From contig NZ_CP083590.1 in NCBI RefSeq assembly GCF_020099395.1, positions 4,402,001 through 4,466,000 on the forward strand: 64,000 nt of DNA, in the 5' to 3' direction. The DNA comes from Streptomyces mobaraensis. Lineage in GTDB: Bacteria > Actinomycetota > Actinomycetes > Streptomycetales > Streptomycetaceae. The notes beneath the pieces were generated by a model that was not told where the DNA came from, made no database searches, and worked only from the letters and a program-made list of their open reading frames with translations. Below are positions 32,965 through 41,906 of this stretch, one piece after another (position 1 is the first letter of the stretch; each line of letters starts with the position of its first letter). The position numbers were made by a program, and so were the translations under genes.

Positions 32965-33138
32965 CGGAACGTTCGCTCAGGGGTCGGTCCGACCTCCTGA
33001 CCTGTGACGTAGATCATCCGATGAACGTCGTCCGACGGATCAACGGGTCGTGGCGTGCATGACAGGATCATGCGGTTCCTTATCAGTGAGTAACCGCAGT
33101 TGTCCCGCTGCCGCGCGGCACGCCCCTGAGGATCCCCA

Positions 33139-34629
33139 TTGCGCAAGCGCCACAAGAGAGTGCTGTTCCCCGCCCTGACCGCCATGTCCCTGGCGGTGGC
33201 GGGGTGTTCGTCGTCCGGCTCCGAGGCCGCCGACAAGCCGGACGACCGGGCCGCGGCGCCGGCCGCCGCCGCCCCGGCCGCGCCGCACGAGCAGGAGCTC
33301 GCGGTCGCCGCGGCCCCCTTCGGGTCGCGCGCCGCCGCGGTCGCGCCCGGCGCGCCGACGGACCGCCCCACGGCGGCCCCCCGGCAGCAGCAGGCGCGGA
33401 CGTCGACGCTCAAGGTGGCCTCCTACGACCGTGCCACCGGACGCGCCGTCATCTCCGGCGTCACCACCGCCAAGCCGGACGCCAAGCCGGACACCAAGCC
33501 CACCGGCAAGCCCGGTGACCGGCCCGGCGTGAAGCCGAGCGGCAAGCCCGGCACCGGCCCGGCGGCCCCCGCGAAGACCGTCGCCGTCGGCGACGTCTTC
33601 GCCAGCGCGCCCACCCCCGGCGCCCCCAACGGCGTCCTGGCCAAGGTCACGAAGGTCGTCGGGACGACGGACAAGGGCCTGGAGGTGCGCACCGCCCCCG
33701 CCACCCTCCCGGCGCTCCTCGGCGACGCCAAGGCGAACGGCACCGTGGCCGTCGACCCGTCCGCCGTCAAGGTCAAGCCGCTCGTCCCGGGCGTCAAGGT
33801 CTCCTGGGCCAAGCGCGGGAACCTCCGCTTCGGGCCGCAGGGCGCGAAGCTGCCCCTGGGCAACCTGCGCGTGGACGTGTCCACCGCCGTCGCCACCGCG
33901 AAGGGCGCCCCCGCCTCGGCCAAGGCGTCGGTCGACGGCTTCGTGCAGCTCGCCCCCGAGGTCGACTTCGCGTACGACGGCCGCGGCACCGACGGCCGCG
34001 CGCCCGGTACGGCGTCCCTCGCCCTGGCCGGCGACTGGTCGGCGCAGTGGGCGCTGAAGGGGCAGGCCGCCGCGTCGACGGAGGGCAAGCCGCTGCGCCT
34101 GCCGTTCGCCAAGCTGCACGCCGCCCCCGTCGTCCAGGTCGGGCCCGTCCCGGTCGTGGTCAACGCCGACCTCACCTGCTATCTCCAGGTGGACGCCGAC
34201 GGGAAGATCTCCGTCGATGTGAAGCAGGATGTCAAGGGCGACTTCCGGGTCGGCGGCTCGTACAGCAGGGCCAAGGGCTGGGCCCCCGTCAGCAAGTCGT
34301 CGATGAAGGGCTCCCCGGTGCGCGCCACGGTGGCGGCCGGCGGCCGGGTGCGGGCCGCGCTGGGCGCGGAGGCGTCCGTCGGCCTGTACGGCACGGTCGG
34401 TGTGACGGGCGACCTGTCGCCGTACCTGCGGGCCGAGGGCGAGGTCACCGCCAAGGCGTCGAGCGACGGGAAGAAGTCGCTGAAGGGCAAGTGGGGCGCC
34501 TTCGGCGGCGTCGACCTCAACGGTGCGCTCCAGCTCCAGCTGCGGATCTTCGGTACGCCGGTGTTCGAGCGGAAGCTGCCGTTGCCGGGGCTGCACCGGG
34601 AGTGGAAGCTCGCCGGGTCGAAGGGGTGA
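33139..34629 (+). CDS. Putative secreted lipoprotein, unknown function
   Basis: The 496-residue protein starts at TTG 33139 behind GAGGAT. A Lys/Arg-rich N-terminus and hydrophobic run lead to the lipobox LAVAGC at about residue 23. After an Ala/Pro-rich spacer, a repeated Lys-Pro motif (KPDAKPDTKPTGKPGDRPG) joins a beta-rich domain beginning near residue 155, ending LHREWKLAGSKG. No family was recognised. The protein looks surface-exposed and stalk-like. The gene ends at the intergenic repeat that separates it from GH89. Confidence 0.8.
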   Translation: MRKRHKRVLFPALTAMSLAVAGCSSSGSEAADKPDDRAAAPAAAAPAAPHEQELAVAAAPFGSRAAAVAPGAPTDRPTAAPRQQQARTSTLKVASYDRATGRAVISGVTTAKPDAKPDTKPTGKPGDRPGVKPSGKPGTGPAAPAKTVAVGDVFASAPTPGAPNGVLAKVTKVVGTTDKGLEVRTAPATLPALLGDAKANGTVAVDPSAVKVKPLVPGVKVSWAKRGNLRFGPQGAKLPLGNLRVDVSTAVATAKGAPASAKASVDGFVQLAPEVDFAYDGRGTDGRAPGTASLALAGDWSAQWALKGQAAASTEGKPLRLPFAKLHAAPVVQVGPVPVVVNADLTCYLQVDADGKISVDVKQDVKGDFRVGGSYSRAKGWAPVSKSSMKGSPVRATVAAGGRVRAALGAEASVGLYGTVGVTGDLSPYLRAEGEVTAKASSDGKKSLKGKWGAFGGVDLNGALQLQLRIFGTPVFERKLPLPGLHREWKLAGSKG

Positions 34630-34654
34630 CCCCCGGGTGGGGCCGGGGGTGTGT

Positions 34655-34749
34655 GTGCCCCGGTCCCACCCTTTCGCCGTTTCCTGGGGCTGCGCCCCAG
34701 ACCCCCTTGTCGCGGCTTCGCCGCTCGTCCTCAAGCGCCGGACGGGCTA
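34655..34749. repeat. Intergenic palindromic repeat, copy A
   Basis: A modular repeat of about 95 bp starts at GTGCCCCGGTCCC and continues through CCCTTTCGCCGTTTCCTG, a GGGGC/GCCCC hairpin, ACCCCC and a second small hairpin. It ends with GTCCTCAAGCGCCG followed by GACGGGCTA. The final CTA is the reverse complement of the TAG stop of the GH89 gene. Related copies lie at 42757, 45781, 53747 and 58912. This one lies between two converging genes and may also act as a terminator. Confidence 0.85.
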
Positions 34750-37020
34750 TGCCAGCCGCGCCGCCACCTTTCTGGCCACCGCCACGATGTCTCCCGACGG
34801 CCTCGCCGGATACGCCGGCCGCTTACGCGTCCAGCGGTCCTCCAGCGCGTACCAGTCGATGGGCTTGGGCTTCCGCCGGGCCCCGAGTGCCGCCTCCAGC
34901 TCCGTGAAGTACGTCTTCCAGCGCAGCCGGTACAGGCCGCCGACCAGCCCCGCCCACTCGCGGTTGGCGTAGTCGTGCAGCTTGCCGCCGTCCGCCGAGG
35001 CGCGCGGGCCCCAGACGGTGAGCAGGGAGACGGCGTCGTGCTCCAGCCGGTCGCGTTCGGCGGCCGTGCCGCCCCAGGCGCGGGCCTCGGCGGTCCAGCG
35101 GCCGAGCAGGTGGCGGTCGCTGGTGGCGACGGTCTCCTCCAGCAGGTCCATCCAGTCCAGCCACTGCCGCGTCAGCGTCCGGAAACGGGTCCGGTCGCCC
35201 GCGTCGTAGGCGGCCTTGATCCGGGGGAGCAGCAGCCGGCTCCGGTTGCTGACGCACTGCCGGGCGACGTCCATGAGGTCGTACCGGTACGCCGAACTGC
35301 CGCGCAGGGCGGGCGCGACGGCCAGCAGCGCGGGCAGGGCCTCGTCGAAGGCGGCGGCGTCGTAGCGCAGTTGCCGGGGCGACCAGGCGGCGGCGCGGTT
35401 GACGGCCAGGTCGGGGCGGGCGCCGAAGAGGCCGTCGGCCGCCTCGCTCCAGCCGTCGGCGCGGGTGGTGCCGTAGGCGGTGCGGCGCAGGACGTCCCAG
35501 GCGCGGCGGGCGTTCGGGTCGGCGGCGCCGTACCGCTGGACGGACCAGCGCGCGAACCAGTCCTTGAGATCGATCCGCCCCTCGGTCCAGGCCAGGTCGG
35601 AGAAGAGGGCGAGCCCGGCGGGGTTGTTGTCGGCCGCCTCGGGCATCAGCGCGATGCCGCGCAGCGCGCTGCCCTTCTTGGTGCGCCAGCGGTGGAACAG
35701 GGAGACCCAGTCCTGGGTGTTGGCGCCCATCGCCGTGTGCCCGCCGAAGTTCCAGATGGTGCCGAACGCGTAGGGGGTGCCGCCCCAGTCCTTCTCGCGG
35801 TCGGTGACGCGCGGGTAGTGGTCCGGGATGCCGTCGAGGACGAGCATCTTCGAGCGGTCGACGGCGTCGAGGATCTCCCGCCGGGGGTTGGTCTGCCAGC
35901 CGAGGATCGCCCAGGTGGCGCCGGGGTGCGCGGTGCGCAGCGCCTTCTCGACGGCCTGGGCGGCGGCGCCGACGGGGACGGGCCCGGGGGTGCCGCCCTC
36001 GTGCAGCAGGTCGATCTTGTACATCGAGGAGGCGCCGTAGAGCTCCTGCTGCACCCGGTAGTACGTGCGGGCGACGCGCGCGAAGTGGGCGGTGCGCGGG
36101 TCGAGCCAGTCGGGCCGGGGGAAACCGGCCCAGTCGCCCTGCGGGACGGTACGGGCGCCCTTGTTGCGGCGGGTGAAGTCGGGCGGGACGGTGCCGGCGT
36201 AGCCGGGCAGGACGGGGGTGATGCCGAGCTCGCGGAGCCGGTGCGTGATCCGCTGCGCCAGGGCGGTCCGGCGGTCGAGGAGGTCGCGGGAGACGGGGCC
36301 GCCGAAGGCGCTCATGTTCTGCATGAGCCACCAGGGCTGGTGGGCGGGGCCGGGAACCCAATTCCGGACTTCCGCGTCGGTGTAACCGTGTTCGATGAAC
36401 GTTCGACGGTAGACCGCGTCGGCGCCCGCGTAGACCAGCACCTCGTTGAAGCCGTGCAGGGCGAGGACGTCGATCTCGCGTTCCCAGTAGGCCCAGTCGC
36501 GGTAGGGCCCGGTGTAGCCGTCGTTCGTGTCGTTGAGCGCGAAGCGGTGGCGGACGTTCGCCTCGGCGGCGATGGCGCCGCGGACGGCGGGGAGCGTGGC
36601 GGGCAGGGCGGTCCGCTCGCCGCTCCAGGAGAAGTGCGCGTGGGCGACGTCCCGCAGGTAGCGGTGGAAACCGGTGAGCTGGACGGCCGGGGTGCTGCCC
36701 TCGACGAGGATGTGCCCGGCCCGGCCGGTGACCCGGTAGACGTCCGCGCCGGAGCGGCGGGGCACCGTGCGGAACGTGACCTGGCGGTGGTGGCGGGGGA
36801 GGAGGCGGGCCAGCGCGGTGGCGGCGGCGTTTCCGCTGCCGGCCGCGGGAGCCTCGTCCGGTCTGTCCGTTTCCCCCGGTCTGTTGGGTGTGGTCGGAGC
36901 TCCCGGGGCGTCAGGAGGCGGCTGGGCGGCCGCCGCGGCCTCCCCCGAGGAGGCGCCGAGGGCGCCGAGCGCGGCGGAGCCGGCCAGGGCGCCGAGGACC
37001 GAGCGACGGGCGATGTGCAT
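34747..37020 (-). CDS. Secreted GH89 alpha-N-acetylglucosaminidase
   Basis: The 757-residue protein is a GH89 enzyme that removes alpha-linked N-acetylglucosamine from glycans such as mucin-type or heparan sugars. The twin-arginine signal IARRSVLGALAGSAALGALG opens it. A Pro-rich linker precedes the N-terminal domain and (beta/alpha) barrel, with YWEREIDVLALHGFNEVLVYAGADAV, LGITPVLPGYAGTVPPDF, KIDLLHEGG as the acid/base region, and FGTIWNFGGHTAMGAN. This matches human NAGLU in order. The ATG at 37020 has a GGAGGTCAC ribosome site. Its stop codon is in repeat A. Confidence 0.9.
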   Translation of the reverse strand: MHIARRSVLGALAGSAALGALGASSGEAAAAAQPPPDAPGAPTTPNRPGETDRPDEAPAAGSGNAAATALARLLPRHHRQVTFRTVPRRSGADVYRVTGRAGHILVEGSTPAVQLTGFHRYLRDVAHAHFSWSGERTALPATLPAVRGAIAAEANVRHRFALNDTNDGYTGPYRDWAYWEREIDVLALHGFNEVLVYAGADAVYRRTFIEHGYTDAEVRNWVPGPAHQPWWLMQNMSAFGGPVSRDLLDRRTALAQRITHRLRELGITPVLPGYAGTVPPDFTRRNKGARTVPQGDWAGFPRPDWLDPRTAHFARVARTYYRVQQELYGASSMYKIDLLHEGGTPGPVPVGAAAQAVEKALRTAHPGATWAILGWQTNPRREILDAVDRSKMLVLDGIPDHYPRVTDREKDWGGTPYAFGTIWNFGGHTAMGANTQDWVSLFHRWRTKKGSALRGIALMPEAADNNPAGLALFSDLAWTEGRIDLKDWFARWSVQRYGAADPNARRAWDVLRRTAYGTTRADGWSEAADGLFGARPDLAVNRAAAWSPRQLRYDAAAFDEALPALLAVAPALRGSSAYRYDLMDVARQCVSNRSRLLLPRIKAAYDAGDRTRFRTLTRQWLDWMDLLEETVATSDRHLLGRWTAEARAWGGTAAERDRLEHDAVSLLTVWGPRASADGGKLHDYANREWAGLVGGLYRLRWKTYFTELEAALGARRKPKPIDWYALEDRWTRKRPAYPARPSGDIVAVARKVAARLA

Positions 37021-37351
37021 GAGTGACCTCCGAGGCAGCTGCGGCTACCGGCCTGGACCACTTGAGCGCCGAGTCGAGCGCCGAGATCCTATGAGCCCAC
37101 GACTGCCGAACGTCAAGAGCGCCCTGGGCGAATCAGTCACACCGGTAACATTTACTGCGAATGGCCTCTTTCGGGTCGGTGGTCGGTCCCCCGTTCGGCG
37201 CTTTCCGGCGGCCGCCCCGATCGCTGCGGCTGTCGTGTCCGTGCCGTCCACGTCCTCCCTGTTCCCTCTGTCTGCCCTGCCCTCCGTGCCGTCCCTGTCG
37301 CCCCCGAGGATCCTCCCGCCCCCGGGCCCCCTCCCGTACCCGAGGAACGCC
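37021..37351. other. Divergent region between GH89 and a lipoprotein gene
   Basis: No gene is seen in this 331-bp region. It has a 12-bp direct repeat (TCGAGCGCCGAG, 37072-37083 with a near copy just before) and, further on, a pyrimidine-rich stretch that leads to the lipoprotein's ribosome site. TAACAT at 37146-37151 could be a -10 element, but no -35 is clear. Confidence 0.5.
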
Positions 37352-37822
37352 GTGCGACGACTCGGTGCCGTCTCCGGCATCCTCACCCTCCTCGCCACGG
37401 GCCTGTCCGGCGGGCTGCTCGCGGGCTGTTCGGAGCCCGGCGGGCTGGAGGTGAGCGGTCCGGCCCGGACGCCGGCGCCCGTCGCGCTGCCCGTGCGGGT
37501 CACCGAGGGTCCCGGCCGGCCCGGGCTGAGCCGCCCGGCGACGTTCGAGATCGCCGGGGTCGTACGGCTCACCCATCTGCGCTGGCGGTCCTGGGGCGGG
37601 CCGGTCGCCGAGGCGGCCGGCACGGTCACCGGCCCGTGGTGCGCCGCGGCCTGCGGGGACGGGCCACGCGAGGCCCGTGTCCGGTTCTCCGGACGCGTAG
37701 GGCAGGATCGTCACTCCTACTACAGCCGGGTCTCCGTCCTCGTCGACGGGCTCCCGCCCGAGCAGCACAACGGGCTGCGTGATCTGCGGCTCTTCGTACC
37801 GGAGCGTCAGCCGCGAGCGTAG
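37352..37822 (+). CDS. Small lipoprotein encoded with a sensor kinase
   Basis: The 156-residue protein starts at GTG 37352 behind GAGGAA. The signal sequence ends in the lipobox LLAGC at about residue 26, followed by SEPGG. The mature part has four cysteines (including the pair WCAAAC), so may contain a disulfide. No family was recognised. It is 20 bp upstream of the histidine kinase in the same direction and could modulate that sensor, as CseA does for the CseBC system. That comparison is an inference. Confidence 0.75.
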   Translation: MRRLGAVSGILTLLATGLSGGLLAGCSEPGGLEVSGPARTPAPVALPVRVTEGPGRPGLSRPATFEIAGVVRLTHLRWRSWGGPVAEAAGTVTGPWCAAACGDGPREARVRFSGRVGQDRHSYYSRVSVLVDGLPPEQHNGLRDLRLFVPERQPRA

Positions 37823-37842
37823 CCGTCGAGGAGCCTTGACCC

Positions 37843-39072
37843 ATGGGACTGCGAACGAAGATCGGCGCGGCGATCACCGTCACCGCCGCGCTGGTCGCCG
37901 TCCTCATCGGGTTCGTCGTGCACCACCGCACGGGCGTCAACCAGCTCGCGACGGCCCGCGAGTCCATAGAGGCGCGGCTGGCCAACGCCGTCGAGGACCA
38001 CGCGGCGGGCATCGACCGGCAGCACACCCTCGTCAACCCGGACGGCATGCCGGCCCCGCTGCGCGCGGCGGCGGAGGACGGCAAACGCGCCACCTACCTG
38101 GACCGGAGCGGCCGGGAGCCGGTGCTGTGGGCGGCCACCCGGCTCGGCGACGACATGATCGTCCTCAAGCGGCCCTACCGCCGCGAGACCCGCAACCTGG
38201 AGGACCTCGACGACGTCCTGTGGGCGGCCGGCGGTCTGGGCACCGCCTTCTCCGGCATCGTCGGCGTCGGCCTGGCGACGTTCGCCGGACGCCGGCTGAA
38301 CGCCTCCGCCCGCATCGCCGAGCGCATCGCCGACGGCGACCTCACGGCCCGGCTCCGGCCGCGCGGCGGCAAGGACGAGATCGCCCGGCTGACCATCGCC
38401 GTCAACACCATGGCCGACGCGCTCGCCGCCCGCCTCCAGGCCGAGCGCGAGGTGACCGCCAACATCGCGCACGAACTCCGTACCCCCGTCGCCGGACTGG
38501 TCGCCGCGGCGGCCCTGCTGCCGCCCGGCCGGCCCGCCGAGATGGTCCAGGAACGGGCCCGGCGGGTGCACACCCTCATGGAGGACGTCCTGGAGGTGGC
38601 CCGGCTCGACGCGGACACCGAACGGGTCGAGACCGACGTCCGCGCCCTCGCCGACCTCGCCCGCCGCGCGGCCGGCGCCGCGGCCGGGCCGGGCGGTACG
38701 GCGGCGGAGGTACGGGTGGTGCGCGACTGCCTGGTGGAGACGGACCCGCGGCGCGTCGAACGCATACTGACCAACCTCGTCACCAACGCCTACCGGCACG
38801 GCGCCGAACCCGTCGTCGCCGAGGTGGACGGCGGCGTCATCCGCGTCCGCGACGGCGGCCCCGGCTTCCCCGAACCCCTCCTGGCCCACGGCCCCCAGCG
38901 CTTCCGTACGGAGTCCGGCGCCGGCCTCGGCCTCGGCCTGACCATCGCCGCGGGCCAGGCGCGGGTGCTGGGCGCTCCGCTGACCTTCGCCAACCGGCCG
39001 GAGGGCGGGGCGGAGGCGGTGCTGGACCTGCGGGGGGCGGTGCGGGGGCCGGCGGAGCCGGGGCCGGGGTAG
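37843..39072 (+). CDS. Sensor histidine kinase (no adjacent response regulator)
   Basis: The 409-residue membrane kinase begins with a transmembrane helix (TKIGAAITVTAALVAVLIGFVV in parts), has an extracytoplasmic sensor loop of about 95 residues and a second helix near 125-145. A HAMP region follows, then the phosphorylation box ANIAHELRTPVAG with His210 and a HATPase domain ending DGGPGFPEPLLAHG. The ATG is behind GAGGAG. It is unusual that no response regulator is next to it; the neighbours are a lipoprotein and an unrelated hydrolase. The length is slightly short for the class. Confidence 0.9.
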   Translation: MGLRTKIGAAITVTAALVAVLIGFVVHHRTGVNQLATARESIEARLANAVEDHAAGIDRQHTLVNPDGMPAPLRAAAEDGKRATYLDRSGREPVLWAATRLGDDMIVLKRPYRRETRNLEDLDDVLWAAGGLGTAFSGIVGVGLATFAGRRLNASARIAERIADGDLTARLRPRGGKDEIARLTIAVNTMADALAARLQAEREVTANIAHELRTPVAGLVAAAALLPPGRPAEMVQERARRVHTLMEDVLEVARLDADTERVETDVRALADLARRAAGAAAGPGGTAAEVRVVRDCLVETDPRRVERILTNLVTNAYRHGAEPVVAEVDGGVIRVRDGGPGFPEPLLAHGPQRFRTESGAGLGLGLTIAAGQARVLGAPLTFANRPEGGAEAVLDLRGAVRGPAEPGPG

Positions 39073-39290
39073 GGGGCGGCCTTCACGTTCCGGACCCGGG
39101 GTGCCCGCCGGGCCCCGGCCGCTCGCCGACTCCGGACGTCGGATGTCGGTCCGGACTTCAGGCTGGGCCGGTGGCTGCCCCGACGGTCGACGACCGCTGC
39201 CCGGTGCCCGGCGGCTCAGGGGTGCCCATAAGGGGCGAGGACGGCCGCGTCATGCGGCGCCGCCGCGCCACGCCTGGCACCCCCTGACCA

Positions 39291-40268
39291 TCACGACTCC
39301 TCGGGCAGGCTCCCCAAGAAGTCCAGCAGCGCCGCGTTGACCTCGTCCGGCCGCTCCTGCTGCGTCCAGTGACCACAGCCCGGAAGGATCAGGCTGCGGT
39401 GCAGACCGGGCAGCACCTCGGGCAGCGAGGGCAGCAGTTCGTCCATGCCGGGGAAGGCCATCACCAGGTCGCGGTCGCCCGCCATATAGAGCGCCGGAAC
39501 CTCGATGACCCGGCTGTCGAAGGCGGCCAGCAGCTCCCAGCTGCGGTCGATGTTGCGGTACCAGTTGAGGCCGCCGGTGAAGGCCCGCTCCCCGTGCCGG
39601 GCGTACTCGCCGACGAAGACCTCGATGTCCGCCTCGGTCAGCCAGCCGGGCAACCGCTCGGGCCGCGGCATGGCGGCCGTGGCGGACCCGCCCTCGGCCA
39701 CCACGCCCATGGGGGTGGGGCTGTCGCCGGAGGCGGCGGTCAGAAGACCGCGGAAGGTGCCGGCGATGTCGGCGGCGTACTCGGCGTCGGCGACGCCCGG
39801 TTCCTGGAAGTGCACCTGGTAGAAGTCGTCGCCCAGCTTCGCGCGCATCTCGCTCAGCGGCCGGAGCGTGCCGCGCGGGGTCGGCGGGACGCTCAGCCCG
39901 GCCACGCCGCGTACGAGGTCCGGGCGGAGCAGGGCGGTGCTCCAGGCGACCGGCGCGCCCCAGTCGTGTCCGACCACGACCGCCTGCCGCTCGCCCAGGG
40001 CGTGGATCAGGCCGACCACGTCGCCGGTCAGGTGCAGCATGGTGTAGGCGTCGATCCGCTCCGGCTGGTCGCTGCGGGCGTAGCCGCGCTGGTCGGGGGC
40101 CACCACCCGGTAGCCGGCCGCGGCCAGTGGCTCGAACTGGTGCCGCCAGGAGTACCAGCACTCGGGGAAGCCGTGCAGCAGCAGGACCAGTGGGCCCTCG
40201 CCCTGTTCCGCGATGTGCAGTCTGACGCCGTTAACCTCGACGTAGCGGTGACTGACCGCGTCGCTCAT
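39291..40268 (-). CDS. Alpha/beta hydrolase, epoxide-hydrolase-like
   Basis: The 325-residue enzyme has the alpha/beta hydrolase fold with GFPECWYSW near 38 for the oxyanion region and the nucleophile motif VGHDWGAPVAW with Asp about 106, typical of epoxide hydrolases and dehalogenases rather than serine esterases. Late in the sequence is GCGHWTQQERP, providing the catalytic His. The ATG is behind AGGAGG. Whether it acts on epoxides or haloalkanes cannot be told. It stands alone; a GNAT gene precedes it on the same strand. Confidence 0.88.
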   Translation of the reverse strand: MSDAVSHRYVEVNGVRLHIAEQGEGPLVLLLHGFPECWYSWRHQFEPLAAAGYRVVAPDQRGYARSDQPERIDAYTMLHLTGDVVGLIHALGERQAVVVGHDWGAPVAWSTALLRPDLVRGVAGLSVPPTPRGTLRPLSEMRAKLGDDFYQVHFQEPGVADAEYAADIAGTFRGLLTAASGDSPTPMGVVAEGGSATAAMPRPERLPGWLTEADIEVFVGEYARHGERAFTGGLNWYRNIDRSWELLAAFDSRVIEVPALYMAGDRDLVMAFPGMDELLPSLPEVLPGLHRSLILPGCGHWTQQERPDEVNAALLDFLGSLPEES

Positions 40269-40350
40269 GCGTACCTCCTGGCAGCTGTGGGCCGGATGTC
40301 GTACGCCGCCCACCCTAGGGCGGCAGGAACGCCGGGGTACCGGGGGTCCG

Positions 40351-40911
40351 TTACCGCCGGGAGCGGGAAGGGGACCCCTGTGGGACGGTGCCACCGGTGG
40401 CCGCTCCGACGGCCGGGGGGACGGCTTCGCGCCGCAGCGGCTTGGCGTAGCAGCGGCTCGACTCGTACTCCCGGTAGATGCCGAACTTCGGCTCCGCCGG
40501 CGCGTAACCGCTCGACGCGTAGAGGGTGATCGCCTCCGGCTGCTTCGTCCCGGTCTCCAGGACCATCCGCAGCCGGCCCGCCGCCCGCGCGTCCTCCTCC
40601 AGCAGCGCGAGGATCCGCCGCGCCAGCCCGCGCCCCCGCGCGGCCGGCACCACGTACATCCGCTTGAGCTCGGCGTCGCCGTCCGCGTACCCCTCGCCGT
40701 CGCGATCCCGCGCGCGCCAGCCGCCGGAGGCGACGGGGGTGCCGTCGTCCTCGTACGCGATGAGATATAGGCCACGCGGCGGGGCGAAGTGCGCGGCCTC
40801 CAGGGGGGTCATGTCACCCTCGTCGCCGTAGCGCGCCTGGTACTCCAGCTGCACCTCATCGTTGAGTTTCACGGCGTCCGGATGGCCGAAGGGCACAGGC
40901 AGAATCCGCAT
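40351..40911 (-). CDS. GNAT family N-acetyltransferase
   Basis: The 186-residue protein has the GNAT core, with AELKRMYVVPAARGRGLARRIL (the acetyl-CoA pyrophosphate loop is RGRGLA) and TGTKQPEAITLYASSGY in the last helix. The start at ATG 40911 is reasonable. It is divergent from the exonuclease gene with 66 bp between start codons. The substrate is unknown. A short Pro/Ser/Arg tail is not part of the fold. Confidence 0.85.
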   Translation of the reverse strand: MRILPVPFGHPDAVKLNDEVQLEYQARYGDEGDMTPLEAAHFAPPRGLYLIAYEDDGTPVASGGWRARDRDGEGYADGDAELKRMYVVPAARGRGLARRILALLEEDARAAGRLRMVLETGTKQPEAITLYASSGYAPAEPKFGIYREYESSRCYAKPLRREAVPPAVGAATGGTVPQGSPSRSRR

Positions 40912-40977
40912 CCCGCGATCGTACGATCAGCCGACCGGGGGCGACAGGGGCGCCCGCAAAGTCGGTATCGTGCCGGA

Positions 40978-41805
40978 ATGCTCACCCTGACTGTGACCTC
41001 CGTGAACGTGAACGGCCTGCGCGCCGCCGCCAAGAAGGGCTTCGTGGAGTGGCTGGCGGCGACCGACGCCGACGTCGTCTGCCTCCAGGAAGTCCGCGCC
41101 GAGCCGCAGCAGCTCCCCGACGAGGTGCGCGAGCCCGAGGGCTGGCACGCCTTCCACGCACCCGCCGCCGCCAAGGGCCGGGCCGGCGTCTCCGTCTACT
41201 CCCGGCGCGAGCCCGACGCGGTACGGGTCGGGTTCGGCTCCGCCGAGTTCGACGGCACCGGCCGCTACCTGGAGATCGACCTCCCGGGCGTCACCGTCGC
41301 CAGCCTCTACCTGCCCTCGGGCGAGGTCGGCACCGAGCGCCAGGACGAGAAGGAGCGCTTCATGGACGCGTTCCTCCCCTACCTCGTCTCCCTGAAGGCC
41401 CGCGCCGCGGATGGGGGTACCTCCCATGCGTTCAGCTATGGGGGAGGCCGCGAGGTCCTCGTCTGCGGCGACTGGAACATCGCTCACCAGGAGGCCGACC
41501 TCAAGAACTGGAAGGCCAACCGGAAGAGCGCCGGCTTCCTCCCCGAGGAGCGCGCCTGGCTCACCAAGGTCTTCGAGGAATACGTGGACGTCGTCCGCGC
41601 CCAGCACCCCGACGTCGCCGGCCCCTACTCCTGGTGGTCCTACCGCGGCCGCGCCTTCGACAACGACTCCGGCTGGCGCATCGACTACCACGTCGCGACC
41701 CCGGGCCTCGCGGAGCGGGCCCTGAAGGCGTACGTGGAGCGGGCGGCTTCACACGCGGAGCGGTGGAGCGATCACGCGCCGGTGACGGTGGTGTACGGGG
41801 GGTAG
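40978..41805 (+). CDS. xth: Exodeoxyribonuclease III (with in-frame repeat insertion)
   Basis: The 275-residue protein is an exonuclease III/AP endonuclease of base excision repair. Seen motifs are VTSVNVNGLRAA, VCLQEVRAEPQQ with the metal-binding Glu, VCGDWNIAHQEADLKN, and the catalytic end GWRIDYH and SHAERWSDHAPV. A 12-residue insert, GGTSHAFSYGGG at about 145-158, sits just before REVLVCGDWN and is encoded by a copy of a palindromic repeat (41411-41446). The insert lies in a loop before the active-site strand. The ATG at 40978 is the only good start. The enzyme should still be active, though that needs testing. Confidence 0.92.
   Translation: MLTLTVTSVNVNGLRAAAKKGFVEWLAATDADVVCLQEVRAEPQQLPDEVREPEGWHAFHAPAAAKGRAGVSVYSRREPDAVRVGFGSAEFDGTGRYLEIDLPGVTVASLYLPSGEVGTERQDEKERFMDAFLPYLVSLKARAADGGTSHAFSYGGGREVLVCGDWNIAHQEADLKNWKANRKSAGFLPEERAWLTKVFEEYVDVVRAQHPDVAGPYSWWSYRGRAFDNDSGWRIDYHVATPGLAERALKAYVERAASHAERWSDHAPVTVVYGG
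41411..41446. repeat. 36-bp palindromic element inserted in xth
   Basis: Reading the minus strand, the insert begins CTCCCCCAT and ends TGGGAGGTACCCCCAT, with a 10-base centre. The same ends occur at 53767-53798 and, partly, at 58976-59000. Its length is a multiple of three, so it adds 12 codons without a frameshift. The flanks both carry GCCGCG, but a target duplication of that size would not fit the frame, so that match is probably chance. Confidence 0.8.
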
Positions 41806-41906
41806 GAGCGCCGGGGGTACGCTGCCGGTGGCTCGCCATCGGCGCTCCCGGTTCAGCATGATCACCCGAGCATGGGAATCCGCTCGCCCCATGTGCAGCC
41901 AGCGTT

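Noticed and set aside
41404..41452. GCCGCG target duplication around the xth element
   Set aside because: A 6-bp duplication plus the element would not keep the reading frame; GC-rich hexamers match by chance often here.
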